In this document: positions 12,000 through 26,200 of the stretch, one piece after another | How the letters are laid out: every line of letters starts with the position of its first letter | How positions within the stretch are numbered: the first letter of the stretch is position 1 | Origin: Torreya grandis | Taxonomy: Eukaryota; Streptophyta; Pinopsida; Cupressales; Taxaceae | DNA: 64,000 nucleotides | NCBI GenBank assembly: GCA_037957365.1 | Contig: JARHVA010000348.1 | Location: 5,120,501-5,184,500 of the forward strand | Direction: 5' to 3' | The notes under the pieces: model-generated | Database searches by the model: none | Seen by the model: only the letters and a program-made list of their open reading frames with translations | Told to the model about the DNA's origin: nothing | Position numbers and translations under genes: made by a program

Positions 12000-13884
12000 T
12001 GATGCAAAGGGCTTCTTACAAATTATCTTGTTTCATGTAAACAAGAAATTAAACCAAAATAATTACCTCTACCCAAATCTACCTGGCTCTAATTCTAGTT
12101 TGATTTAGTCTATATTTTTACCTTGACCTTTTTAATTTTTCCTCAACACAAACTATTTAATTTTTCCTTCAAATACTTTATCTATATCTAATACTATTCA
12201 TGCACAATCACATGGCTATCCTTCTCACTCTAGCAATTTGATAACTTGTTGTAGTCATTCTTGAAGAAGTAAAATTTCACTATTTAAAAACCTTATTAGT
12301 AATTTAAACATGAAAAATATCAATTAATTCTAGTGGTCTATTCCTTGACACACTCTATCTACTAAAAATTATACTCTTTGATCAGTTTAAACACTTGAAA
12401 TATTGGTTTTAATCCCAAACCTCTAGAATAGGCTTATCTTGCCTGTAGACTCCTGAGAAAGGATGAATGGCTTTTCCTCTTGATAAAATAACTTTCAACC
12501 AATTGTATTGATATATTAGGGTCTACCAAATATTTTTCTCCTTTTCAAGACTTGGTTTCTTCCTTTATATCTCGGTTATGAATTTTACACCAGGGCTTGT
12601 AATCGACTGTGTGTATGCATAGTCACCATTATCTGAGAAGGAAAATAATTTAGTTTTGAGTTTATGTAAATATTTAAAATGATAAAAATGAATTTATAAT
12701 TTCTATGACATTCTTTACAATACTTGGCCAAATGTTGAATTCCAATTTAAATGCCTTCTTTCGTCATTTGCATGCAATCAAAACATGACTAGGTACACAA
12801 TTATAGGTTTGTAAACATTTTTCAAGAAATTACTATGCCTATAGGCTTTCAAATAGCCTATCAAACATTATAATGATTTTTTAGATTATATAAAGGTTCC
12901 ATACTCCTATCACTTTCCCTATGATGGCTCTCAAAGCCTCTATTTCAAACTTACATTAGATTCTTCATAGACTCTGATTTAATATACCATAAACTACAAT
13001 TTTTTAGTATATTATTTCATGGAATGTAGATGGACCTTTAAAATTTATAAGTTAAATTTATACTTATTAATAAAGTGTAATAATAAATTCGAATTACATA
13101 TATTGTTAACCTTTCACTTCAGTCCACCAATAGTGAGTACATTTATAACTTTTCTCATCACAATTCCAAGTTAAAGTAGAGTATATAGGCTTGTGTTGAA
13201 TTACTCGAATATGTAAGTTAAAACCCCTCAAAAAAATATATATAAATTCAAAAATGTAAATGATTCAACTTAACAACACCATCATATTATCTCTTGCATT
13301 AAATAACTTTGTTCATTCATTAATACATCATGCATAGACCTTACAAATGTATACCAATAGACCATCTATAAAAGAAAATGTCTATTCATATTCTTGGGGT
13401 GTATTAAATTTATAATTAGATTCAAAACCCTCTATTTATATCCATATTTAATGAATTATTTACATAAAACAACTATCTTTTCATAAAGACTTCAAAACCC
13501 TATAACTAATTCATAACTATCCACTGTACATTAAGAAAGTTCTTAACCAACTCAACTTCTCAAATAAGTTACAAGCTGACTAATAACATAAAAATCTTAT
13601 GGAATTAGGTTACCCTTGACTTATTTTAGGGTATTCACAAAAATAACACTTATTTAATATGCCTACCAACATGACACTTTCTTTACAAACTTTAACCATA
13701 ATTTAAAAAATCAAATAAGGAATAGGCAAGAAAATGCCCAAACCATTCCCATTCAAATTTGATCAAGTTATAACCACTATTATATACTCCTATAGAAATA
13801 ATTTGAAAAAAAACTTATTATTATAGACTCATTACATGTAAAAATAAATCATGCGTACAATTGGTAGGTGATGTTCCTACATCA
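12000..13884 (-). repeat. X LTR copy 3
   Basis: 1885 bp, TGATG...CATCA. On the minus strand this is the outermost 5' LTR. Its plus-strand end is followed immediately by the resumed left LTR of Y. Confidence 0.75.
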
Positions 13885-16800
13885 CATGAACACATCATCT
13901 ATGTGGGAAACCCTAATGGGGAATAAAACCCACTGAACCCTACAAGATGGACTACAATACTATAATAAAAATATAAAATTTAGAATATATATAATTTATT
14001 AAGGAACTGACATCCATTATTTAGTGATACTACAATCCCACAAGGTGCTACAACACCTATCGAGCTGAGCAATAATAACAACTAGACCTTTAGCAAGTTT
14101 CACCTTGCAAGGAGGCTACAACCCCTTAGGCAACCAAGAACCAAATTAAATACATTTTATATGATCTCCAACTCTGATATGATGTATTATACACATGATT
14201 ATGGACTTCTCTTTCTTTCACCTCTTCTTCACCCTTCAATCTCTCTCAAATAGCCTCTAGCTCTTACTTGCTCAACTAGCCTCTTTTAGGCTCATTAGGT
14301 CTAATGAGCTATGAATTCACCTTCATCACATTGATTAGATAGTCATGTTTGATATTATTCACTCTTTTATGGTCCTCAAATACATGTACCTTTTATTTCA
14401 AATTTTATCTCCTTCATTTTGCTCCACATCAACTTCACTAGCACAAATAGGCTAATTAGACCTTGTACTTATACCACTCCTCTTGGTCTAACCCATATTG
14501 GTCAGCCAATATTATTCAAACACTTATATTACACTTGTAATATTTTTACACACACATTACATTGGTGATAAACATGCTTCATAGGTCATCCATTACCTTA
14601 TTAGCCTAAATCCTCCATTGGGCCTTAGTGAGACCTAAAGAAATTAGGCCTACTTACCCACACATTACAACTTGGACTCCTTGGTCCAGATTTATCCTAT
14701 AAAAAAAATTAAAAAACATAAAAAATATTACCAATATACCATTTATCACTCCAAAAAATGTCCATGCCACTTGGAACACCATCTCACACCTTGAACCTAG
14801 TAAGTAGGTCTCCTCGCTCTTTAGGCAACAAACACAAAAAACATAGTCATAGACTTCTGAAGTATACTATTAATTTTCTCACATAATAATATTAATAAAT
14901 AATATTAATTTAACCTAAAATAAGTATATAACACATAAATGTGCTTAAGACACTCCAAAATAGGCCAATAAGCTTCAAGAACATCTCTGCTAAAAGACTA
15001 CTCAAAGCTACCAGTGCACCCAAAACATTATCTTGACAAAATGAGATTTAAATATGTATTATCACCTCAAAAAAAATCATAAAACCAATAAAAATATTAT
15101 TAAATAATTAATCAACATCATTATTTTCTTTATAAATATTAACACAAGGCAAAGCACCTCCAAACCAAACCTGTAATAGGACCATTTAGACTAGTCAAAC
15201 ACAATGAAAGTTTAGTCAAGAAATATTGAATCTTTAAATAAAATCGAGGAATTTAATGAAATATAATACTAATTCATGGTTCCTCCTAGGTCTATATATA
15301 AAAATCCAATATTTATTCTTCTTTTTCTATCAACATTCATTAGTCTTATAGAACAATTCCTCAGACTACTCTCACACTGTACATATATAGCTTGACAAAT
15401 CCTCTTAGCTTCCTCATATCAACACCTAAAATATTTTATATAGATTAAAAAAATCTTTATTATATTAATTATGTCTCAAAATACAAAATTATATTATTTA
15501 TATGAAACAAATCTTATCAATTAACCTAAAACACTTCACTTCCCTCAGCATGCCTATAATAGTCATCTTGACTCAAAACATAGTCATGGTGAACATGACT
15601 CATAACACCTGTAGAGTCACTTAATTGAACTATAAATGTATTAATTATATCATTAAAAAAAATTATATCAATTTTAAACACTAAACCATATATGTATAGT
15701 GTCAAATATGAAACATATAGATCAACTACTAGAACATACACCTTTATAATTTTCACTCACATAGACTGATCAACTTGAAAGCATTTTCTTGTTTATGTAT
15801 GGGAACCACCATCAATTTACACTTAATTTAAAATTATTAATAGGTATAAAATAATACCCCAATCTATTTTACTCATCCCTAAACACTTGGATCCCATCCC
15901 TAAATAGATTCTCACTCTGACTAGCTTTTTATCACTATTTTCAATGTTTACAAATTTAGCAACTAGCCAACTTTTATGCTCAAATTTATTGACATATAAT
16001 ATTAAAATTTATAAACCAATTCCATATATATATCAATAATATTATTTAAATTCAACCTCCAATATCTTACATGTGTTGACTCAACCAACTTTGCCTATAC
16101 CACTAAAATATTTAGAAACAAGCTTCTTTCTATACCTTCTACTCACTACCCTTACACACCACTAACTCCTAGAGGTTATTGGAAAATTCCTACACACCTT
16201 ATAATATTCAAAATTGTTCAAACAATCCATTATGGGCCATATCCAGAAATATTTCTCCAATAAGGTCATTATAAGGGTTTATAGGAGGGTTTTGACTAGT
16301 TTACATTTTTAACAAATGTTCATAAAGCTCTACCCATCAATCCAATATAAAATACTTAGAAATAATTCTTAGGTAAATTTACCACCTCTCCAAATATTCT
16401 CATGTTTCCATGAAAACTCTAGGTATTCCAATAAGCATTAGAATTTTTCTTTTGAGCTAGGAAACCTTTAATCTGCATGTACAAGTGTCCTTCCAATGTA
16501 CTATCTAGATTTTTATTCATCCTCAAGACTAAAACTTGGTAAAAAACTTTGAAAAAACTTTTCATACCTAAATCCATGCTTAAAATAGATATTCCATCTT
16601 TAAATTTCACTTTGACTCACTAATTGGACCTCACTAGGTCACTATGCACACTAGGTCTAGGACTACAAGTCAAACCTTTAACAAGAAACCACCTTGAAAC
16701 CACTTTGAAATATCTCAAAACCTTAGTAACAAGTCATACACCTTAATTCCATACTCCTCATCTACCCTCCATGTTATCCCTAGTCTGAACCTACTCAACA

Positions 16801-17050
16801 CACTAGGCTACCAGGCCTATGCCAATCACACTTTATCTTCTCTCCTTGACTTTTAACACTAATTAACATGCTAGAAAAAACATGAAAAAACTAAAATAAT
16901 GGTTAAATTAGATCATATGAATCTAAACTTACCTTTCACACTTTCATGCTCAACGTCATCACCATCATGACATCACCACTTTGTTATTAATTTTTGACAT
17001 TAATGCATATGATATCATCCTTTGACATCAATGACAATATACCTCCAATA
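13885..17050 (-). repeat. Y left LTR, second segment
   Basis: Resumes the match to the right LTR of Y (20072-23266) after the X insertion and runs to CCTCCAATA at 17050, where the right copy has CCTCCAACA. Short minus-strand open frames here (for example 16419-16610) are not preserved as protein in the other copy and are not called as genes. Confidence 0.8.
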
Positions 17051-17062
17051 ACCTCCCCTTTT
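17051..17062 (-). other. Polypurine tract of Y
   Basis: AAAAGGGGAGGT on the minus strand, directly abutting the LTR start. This is the second-strand priming site expected next to a 3' LTR and fixes both orientation and boundary. Confidence 0.75.
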
Positions 17063-19916
17063 GTCATTGATGGTAACATATTCTTCTCCTTCTCTCCCTT
17101 TTCTAAAAAAATAGACATATGTTTATCTCAAGCTTACCAACATAGTCCTTTGATCTTAGGACCTGTCCTCTTGTAAAGTTCCCCCCTAGTCCATGAATGA
17201 AGAATCAAAACATTATCAAAACTCATGACTTGGTTTTATCAAGTCATCATATCAACCTTATTGAATTATCATCTATAGAAGATATCTCCACATATCAATT
17301 AGGACTAAAGCATACTCAAAAATGTTCCCCCTCACATCATGCATAGTTCTACCAAGCAATTCAAGATAACTGAGTTAGCTCCCCCTAACTCTATGCTCCA
17401 TCAAGAAAGAGTCATCTTCAACAAGTTTATTTTAGGTCTATAAATAAATATTAAAGTATTGCACACATATAGTCAATATCCTCATTAAAACACAAATATA
17501 TCTCATAGAAACCTAGTCAATGTGGATCCAATCCTTCTTGCTTATAGATCTTATGCCTTTAAGTATCTTTCTTTCCAAGATCTTTAAGCCATCAAAGCTC
17601 CTACCTCTGTAAGATACCTTCTTGGATAACACATAATTAATATTAGGTCTGAGAGACCTCATACACTATATCAAACCTCTAAAATCCCTCTTGTAAGCAT
17701 GACAACATGTTTCCAAACATAGAAATAATCTTACCAGATCATCTTCTTCTTAAGGAGCAACTCATCTTCATGATCAAGCAACTTTGCCAATACCAATGTT
17801 CAAACTTTGATATATAAACTCATATTATTTATTATGATGAAGTAGAGCTTGTCATCCTCAGACTATTAAACCATTTCACATCAATTATAATATGTCAAAA
17901 TGTTCCTTTAAGACCTTATGAGGTCATTTTTATATCAAGGAAACAAGACATCTTCTCAAAATAACATTCAAAGGCACAATTGTAATCTTCCTCATTTAGA
18001 TCACTAACATATAGATATTCTATAGGAAAACATCATTTATATAATATTTTAAGTTCCTTCATGTATTCAACCATATGGAAACTGAGCTTCTTATGCTTAT
18101 ATGATATCAACAAGACATCACATGACATACCTTCAAGAGAACTTTATGACAATCTCCTTCAAGATGTAGGAAGCAAGATAAGCTACAAAAATGATCACCT
18201 ACAAAACTTTTATGAACATATTTAGGTATATTTAAACATGATGACATCATTATCAGATCACTTCTAGTCTTTAAAACAAATAAAAAACATTTATATACCA
18301 AAATGTCATTGGTCTGAAGAGACCAATCTTTAAATTTCATATCTCTACTCTATCTTTGTCTTCTAAGGCACCATCTAAGCTCATACAAATGCATCATGAG
18401 CATTTAGATAACTAGGGTAAATATTGCACAAATATTTACCTAATGATCACTAAGCATCATAGGTAATTATAAGGATAATTATATCAAGAACAACCACCTT
18501 AGGGTTTGTAACACATCAAACCCTCAATTCATTGCCTTCCATCTTTTGAGCTGGATCTTCCTTTAAAGCAACAAATTGATCATATAAAGAGCATATATAG
18601 GTTATATAAGACATAAAAAACATCTTCAACCATCTTGACCAATTACCTTTATCTTCTAAGAGCACCAAACAACTTACCTTGTCACACTAGTCTACTAAGG
18701 ACAAGAATCTTCAAGCTCAATCAAGATTTAAGTTAACTTTCTTCCACAAGAACACACATTCAGAATAGCTACAAAACATGGGGAGATAGAAACATAATCT
18801 AATAGTTATAAAATTAAAATAAGATCATTATTCATGTTATAATCCTCTTTTTCTTAAACTTGGTTCATCATTTCAAATATAGACTGCAAGCTTTGACTTT
18901 GACCCATATTTATTGCACTTGTATAGATGGTCAAACTTCTAATCACCTTGGAGGTCTTATACACTGAGTCCTCTTCAACTTTTATTCTTACCTCACCTTG
19001 ATCTAAATTTATATATGACTTATACAAGACATTCTTTATAAACTGTTATTCTTCACAAATTTGAATTTTTAAATCCCAATGGTCATATTTTCATATAAAA
19101 TTGGCTTAGTATGAAAATAGAGAAAAATGCCTAGAAGGCCAACTTTGAACCACCATAAATTTTGATAGGCTTCATATCAAGACCTGAAATTTGAAACATA
19201 TAAACTAAGCACAAACTTAATCAAATCCATATGACAATTTTATTATGACTCATCCACATGTGTGAATTCTGATGTCATCAATATTCTTGTTTATGAATAT
19301 CTATCAAGGAGACAAGTCAAACCTAGATCTTCATAGTACTACTTTTAATAATTCCTTTGACTTCCATAAGTTCCCTAAAAAATCTTAACACCTTATATGA
19401 CTTCTCATATCATCCTACATGACCTTTAAGACTTTTACTGTTGTCACACACTCAAAAAACATCCTCTTGACTTTTTTGTCTATGTAAACAAGACATAAAT
19501 ACTCTATGGTTTCATGTGCCATACATAACTCTTCCATTGGATCTTGTCAATTCAAAATATAAACATGAAAACATCCTCATACCTTTGATACTTCATAAAT
19601 ATTCAGATAGACCTCAATTAGATCTCATACTCCAAGCTACTAATAAAACCTTTTCCTATCTTTCTTATTTCATGTTAGCTCATCAAAAGACCAAATTCAA
19701 TAAGCTCTATTATTCAACTTAGGTTTGATCTTTTATTTAGCTTCTAAAAAGTCCTCGTTATTTGACTTTTCTAGTGCCATCATGAAGACCTATATGTATA
19801 CTTCAACTCTAATCTTCAAAAACTTATCCATCTTTACAAATAAGATGAATTGTCTTCAACATACCTCAAGCTACTTTAGGATCACCTATAGGCTATTAAT
19901 CCTCCTCCAAAGGTGT
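17063..19916 (-). other. Y internal region, no recognisable protein
   Basis: About 2.85 kb between the PPT and PBS of Y. I read both strands for gag, zinc-knuckle, DSG/DTG protease, integrase and YVDD motifs and found none. Only short frames of 60-77 codons are open (for example 18107-18340 minus, 19516-19722 plus), with no family resemblance. The region fits a non-coding LARD core or a completely decayed one. Confidence 0.55.
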
Positions 19917-19929
19917 GGATCTAATACCA
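19917..19929 (-). other. Primer-binding site of Y (decayed Met type)
   Basis: TGGTATTAGATCC on the minus strand, five bases inside the right LTR. It differs from TGGTATCAGAGCC by one C-to-T and one G-to-T change. Confidence 0.65.
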
Positions 19930-19934
19930 ATTAT

Positions 19935-22900
19935 TGAAAGTAGCTACTAATAAGGGGGGTAAATTAGTAGACAAAAATGCAAATTCAATTCCAAAACCAT
20001 TTCATCATACATAAAATTTATATAATAATATAAAAATTAAAGTACATACATCCAAAGCATGAATCAAGAGCATACATCACATGAACACATAATCTATGTG
20101 GGAAACCCTTATGGGGAATAAAACCCATTAAACACTAAAAGATGGAATATAGTCCTATAATAGAAAGATATAATTTATAACAAATACAATTTATAAAATA
20201 ACTACCATCCCTTATTTAGTGTGACTACAATCCCACAAGTGTTACACCACTTGTCTAGCTAAGCAACAACAACAACTAGACATTTATCAAGTTTCACCTT
20301 ATAAGGAGGTTACAACCCCCTAAGAAACCAAGAAACAAATAAAATACATATGATATGATATCCTTATATAATCTATGTCTTCTACACCTTATGATTGACT
20401 TATCTTTCTTTCACTTCTTCTTCACCCTTCAATCTCTCTCAAACAACCTCTAGGGCTTACTCGCTCAACTAGCCTCTTCTAAGCTCATTAGGTCTAATGA
20501 ATTATGTATCAACCTTCATCAACTTATTAAGATAATAATTTATTATCTTATTCACTCTTTTATTGTCATAAAATACTTTTACCTTTTCTTTCAAAGGTTA
20601 TTTCCTTCATTTTGCTCCACATCAACTCTACTAGCACAAATAGGCCAATTAGACCTTGTACTTATACCACTCTTCTTGGTCTAAACCATATTTGTCAGAC
20701 AATATTATTCAAAAAAAATTATTACACTTTTAATAGGTCTCCACACATGTTAAATTTTTGATACACATTCTTCATAGGTCATTCATTACCTTATTAGCCT
20801 AAATCCTCCATTGGGCCTTAGTGAGACCTAAAGCAATTAGGCCTACTCACCCACACATTAAAACTTGGACTCCTTGGTCCACATTAATGCTATTAAAACA
20901 CTTTAAAAACATAAAATATATTACCAATATACCATTTCTCACTCCAAAAAATGTATGTGCCACCTGTAACACGATCTCACACCTTGAACCTAGCAATTAG
21001 GTCTCCTCGCTCTTTAGGCAACATACACTAAAAACATAGTCATAGACTTTTGAAGTAAAATATAAATTTTTTCACATAATAATATAAAAACATAATATTT
21101 ATGGAACTTAAAATACATATAAAACACCTCCATGTTCTTTATACACTCCAACATAGGCCAATAAGCTTCAATAATATCTCTGCTAAAAGACTACTCAGAA
21201 CTACCAATGCACCCAAAAAATTATCTTTAAAAATGAGATAGAAATGTATTGTCATTAAAATAATAACAAAACCAATAAAAATTATGATTAAATACTTAAC
21301 AAACCTCATTATTTTATTTTAAAATAATAACACATAGCAAAGCACCTCTAAACCACACTTGCAATAGGACCACTTAGACTAGTCAAATACAGTCAAAGTT
21401 CAATCAAGAATTCTTGACTCTTTGCATAAAATTGATCATTTTAATGACATATTATCCTCATTAATGGTTAATATTAGTTATATATATATATCAACCTATA
21501 ATAATTATTCTTATTTTTTATTAGCATTCATTGGTCTTACAGACCAATTCCTCATACCACTCTCGCATTGTACATATACATCTAGATAAGTCCTCTTAGA
21601 TTCCTCATCTCAACACCTAAAATAGTTTATATATATTATAAAAATATTCATTATAGTAATTTTTTCTAAAAACACATCATTATATTCATTATGTTCAACA
21701 AATATTATCAATGGACCTCAAACACTTCACTTCCCTCAGCATGCCTATAGTAGTCATCTTGACTCAAAACATAGCCATGGTGAACATGAATCCTAACATT
21801 TTTAGAGTAAATTAATTAACCTAAAAATGTATTAATTATATCCTTAAAAAAAATTATATCAACTTTAAACTCTAAAACATATATTTATAGTGTAAAATAT
21901 GAAACATATGATCAACTACTGGAACATACACCTTCACAATTTTCACTCACACAGACTGATCACTTGAAAGCACTTTATTGCTTATGTAATGGAAAAAACA
22001 TAAATTTAAAATTAATTTAATATAATTAATATTTTTTAAAAAAATTCCCCAATCCATTTGACTCATCCCTAAACACCTAAAACCCATTCCTAAATAGATT
22101 CTCACTCTGACTAGCTTTTTGTCACTGTTTTCACTGTTTGTAGATTTAGTGACTAGCCAAATTTTATGCTCAAAATTATTTAAAAAAAATATGAAACTTT
22201 AAAACCAATTCCATATATATCAATAATAATTATTTACCTTTAAACTCCAATATCTTTCATGTGTTGACTTAGTTAACTCCGCCTGTACCACTAAAAACTT
22301 TAAAAATAAGCTTATTTTTGTACCTTTTGCTCGCTACCTTGACACAAAACTTCCACATATAGGTTATTTTAATATTAATATACACCTTCCAATAGTAAAA
22401 ATTGGTCAACCAATCTATTTTGGGCCATATCTAACAAGCTTTCTCCAATCAGGTCACTATAAGGGTTTCTAGGAGGGTTTTGACCAGTTTACATTCTTAA
22501 CGAATGTTCATAAAGCTCTGTCCCTCAATCCACTAAAAAATAATTTTACATAATTATTTATTAAATTTTAAATCTCTCCAAAAATTCTTATGTCACCATG
22601 AAAAATCTACACGTTCCAATGAGCATTAGAACTTTTCTTCTTGAGCTAGGAAACCTTCAATCTGCATGTACAAGTGTCCTTCTAACGTACTATCTAGATT
22701 TATCTTCATCCTAAGGACCTAAAAATTGGTCAACACATTTTACCAACATTATCATACCTAAATTCATGCTTACAAGATCTACTCCATCTTTAAATATCAC
22801 TTTCACTCACCAATTAGACCTCACTAGGTCATTATACACACTAGGTCTAGGATTTTAAGTCAAACCTTGAACAAGAAACCACCTTGAAACCACTTAAAAA

Positions 22901-23266
22901 TATCTCACCACCTCAATAAAATTCATACACATTAATTAAATACTCATCAAATTCTATCCATGTTCTTCCTAGTCTCAACCTACTCAACACACTAGGCTAC
23001 CAAGCCTATACCACCAAGTAAGGCTACCCAACCTATGCCAATCACACTTTGTCTTCTCTCCTTGAATTGTATCACTAATAAACATGATATAAACAAAATT
23101 AAAAACCTCAAATAATGCTTACCTTAGCTCATATACATCTAAACCTTCCTTGCATGCCTTCATGCTCAACCTCATCACCATCATGACATCACCACTTTGT
23201 CATTACCTTTTGACATCAATGCATATGATACAATACTTTGACATAAATTAAAACATACCTCCAACA
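19935..23266 (-). repeat. Y right LTR (uninterrupted, 3332 bp)
   Basis: Plus-strand TGAAAGTAGC to CCTCCAACA, i.e. TG...CA on both strands. It preserves the empty target site of element X (around 20072: GAGCATACATCACATGAAC), which proves that X inserted into the other LTR. TAAAA follows at 23267-23271. Confidence 0.8.
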
Positions 23267-26200
23267 TAAAACTCATAATTTAAATAGTATTACTATGGGT
23301 GTACTTAATATTATTTAATGCAAGGAGTTTGACTTCTCAATCTCTCCATATATGGCATAACTGATCAAATATTTAAATTTATTGAATAATATGTACTCAT
23401 TAAGTGGTATAAGCAAGCTTTGCTTGAATATTTATTGTAACTCATTTTATATCATAGGATTTTTCATATTAGATATCACGGTCTTATATCAAAGTAGATA
23501 TTCTTTGATTGTCTCATTAGACCCTTGATTGAGTTTGTAAATTTGAGCATAAGATGTTTTTTCATCATTATTGATATAGAAGGGTGCTCTAAAATGATTA
23601 ATTATAGGAAGGAACTAATTGAAAAAATTTGGAATGTTATAGAACCATCTTAAATAATTGTATTTAAAACTCCTTATAAATAACTTGGTCAATAAATGAT
23701 TTTTGATTATCTAATCTAAGTATGTTGCATGGAAGAATCAAAGGTGTGATTCAGGATCACATTTTCCATCATATAATGGGATCTTGGGATCTACAAACCA
23801 TAAATACATGTGATAGGTTTTTATCTTAGGATATAATATATTATTTAGAAAACTAATTTAATCCAATGAATGACTAGTTCGATGTGTGCCTTGCTTTAAT
23901 TGAAACATATTTTCTTGTGGAGTTATGATAGTTTGTTTAAGGGAACATGAAGTGGACAAGGTAGATAATGTAAAATGCATACTCATCAAATGATGTAATA
24001 TGTATCTTATGTTAAAATAGGCATGGACATCTTTGGGAGGCCTTAGTTTACCCTCACACGTTAGGTGTAAATCACATTTGTAACTAGAGGTGTAGATGTA
24101 GGAATAGTATTAATAGTAAAGGGATCTTGTGCTTTGAATTTGGTAATTGGATTTGGAATTTAGAATTAACTATAAAACTCTATCCAAATCATGATGGTTT
24201 TGGCTGATATAGTTGCAAATTTGAGATAAGGCTTGACCTTGTTGAGGATGTATACCATTAAGTTCATTATGAGTAGTTCTATCTTAGTAATCTTGAGTAT
24301 CTTGATTATCTTGTTATATATTAGGCATGTGAACATTTATCCATTTGCACATATTCATTGATAATTTTAGCATAAATATAAGATGAATAATAAGGAATAT
24401 TAAGTTTACTTTCATTATCCATTTTAGGTGAATTAAGAAAAATATGATTGTGTTCTATTTGCAAACCACTTAACCTAGAACTTTACCTTAAAGGAACAAG
24501 AGAACCAACTTTCCTAGGTGGCATAGGATAGAAACATTAAAGTAAAAATAAAACTAGGGCCAAATAATGAATTGTTCTTAGTGTTAAATAATCAAAAATC
24601 AGATTTTGAAAATTAGATTTGAAATGAGACCTTGAGGAAAAAAATCTAAAACTCTAGATAAGGAAATGAAACCCTAAGGGAAACCTAAGATTTGGAAATT
24701 TTCAAGAAATGTAAAGTTTCACTAATATGTTATCCCTCTTTTTAGATTAGTGTGAATTAAAATAGGATAAACTTGTAGAATTAATTTATACTATAATATA
24801 TGGTAATAAAACATGAATTTGGATGTAACAAATTGAGACTGATCCAATAATGTAATTTGATATTTATGGAAAGTAATAATGTAATTTGATATTTATGGAA
24901 AGTACTAAGGAGATTAAGGTACTTAGCTCTAATATTTGATTAGTTGACTTGGATTGTGTTTTGACAGTGGGGAAAAAACTAATGAAGGTTTATGATTCAT
25001 CTAGATCTACAATTATCTTTGTGCACATAGGGTTAGTATCATTAGGCCTTGATATAGACGTGGATCATAGTGATTGTGGCTTAAATTAGTGTTTTGGGTA
25101 GATTTATCTATATATGACCATATAGTTTGGCATGTATATTTGATATATTCTTGTATATGAAATATGTTATCCTTGATTATATGTGTATCTCTATAAATCA
25201 AATTTTTTCTCCTTAAAACCTTAGGTCCACTTATGAATAATGAAAACCTATAAAAAGTGAGGAAGTTTAACTGGGATGGGATAACCCCAATCACCCTCAT
25301 TGATAATTTACCATTGCTTACATATTTGATTCTCTAAAGAGGGAAGTCAAGCCACACATAATTATTCCCCTTATTTTGAGTGTGTAATTATGTTCTTTTG
25401 CTATATGAATTCACCTATAGATATAATTTTTTATCTTGAAAATGTTATAAATTGACTTAGCTTAGTATGTTTTAGATTTAGCTAATGATTGTCCCTAGTG
25501 ATTTACTCATAATTTTGTAATAATAGGAAATATTTTCTCCATGTGTAGTAGTTTATTTGATAGGTTATTGATAATTATAGATGGTTAATAAGCTTTACCT
25601 TGAATTGTATTTATATTCACTTAAATTGGTAATTTCTCATACCACTGGCATGCTAGGTTAATGGGATGACCTATGGGAATGATTTGATTTTGAAAAATAA
25701 TCATTGTTAAGGAAAGGATGGGAACATCAACCTTAGGACAGTAAATTCAATGTTACTATCTAAGTGTGGTGTTAACATTATTTATGAGATAAGAATGTAA
25801 ATATTGTGATCAAAAAATGTTTTAGCATGATATTTCACTAATTTAGCATAAACTAAAATGTTTTTTTTTTTAGGTGACTAGTAAAAAATTAGAATGGATA
25901 ATTCTCAAAAATAGCATGTAGGTGTGTGGGAATGGTGAGTAAGAGTCCTTAGACCCAGAAGACATGTAGGATAAGTTTATCTCAAGATTTTCATTTTCAA
26001 GTGTTAAGTATCATATTTTAGTGTTTACATCAACATTTCAAGACCATCTAGGGTCATATTGGGGAAAATAAATAGTGGTATTATCATTATCCTATGATTA
26101 ATAGTAAGTTAAGTTAAAAATAAAAAAGGATCTAAAACAAATATAAAATATGTCAGTAAGATCCTAATATGAACCAATAATCAGTGCATTTTGTGTACAC

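Larger units (their letters stand above)
4690..13884 (-). mobile_element. Element X: three-LTR, two-core minus-strand array nested in the left LTR of Y
   Basis: Three copies of one LTR (4690-6531, 8340-10225, 12000-13884) alternate with two copies of one internal region (6532-8339, 10226-11999). Each LTR begins TGATG (TTATG in the first) and ends CATCA. Just left of the second and third LTRs lie TGGTATCAGAG (minus, 8327-8337) and its decayed form TGGCATCAGAT (11987-11997), placing Met-type primer-binding sites on the minus strand. Such LTR-core-LTR-core-LTR arrays are known to arise by unequal recombination between LTRs. No clean 5-bp target duplication flanks the array: ATACA is at 4685-4689, and CTACA at 13877-13881 overlaps the LTR end. 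No RT or integrase is visible. Confidence 0.75.
4548..23266 (-). mobile_element. Element Y: LARD-like minus-strand LTR retrotransposon, interrupted by element X
   Basis: Two long direct repeats (4548-4689 joined to 13885-17050, and 19935-23266) flank a 2.9-kb region. Orientation is minus. The motif TGGTATTAGATCC, a decayed Met primer-binding site, lies just outside the right LTR (19917-19929), and a purine tract AAAAGGGGAGGT on the minus strand abuts the left LTR (17051-17062). Minus-strand LTRs begin TGTTGGAGG and end near CTTTCA. No gag or pol motif is visible inside. LTRs longer than 3 kb around a non-coding core match the large retrotransposon derivative (LARD) class. By eye the LTRs differ at roughly one site in five to seven in the sample I compared, so the insertion is old. 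Confidence 0.75.

Noticed and set aside
13877..13881. CTACA as right target duplication of X (left ATACA at 4685-4689)
   Set aside because: It overlaps sequence shared with the ends of the other X LTRs and differs at one base, so it cannot be claimed as a duplication.
18107..18340. 77-codon minus-strand frame in the core of Y
   Set aside because: Correct strand, but no motif of gag or pol and no second copy to test conservation.
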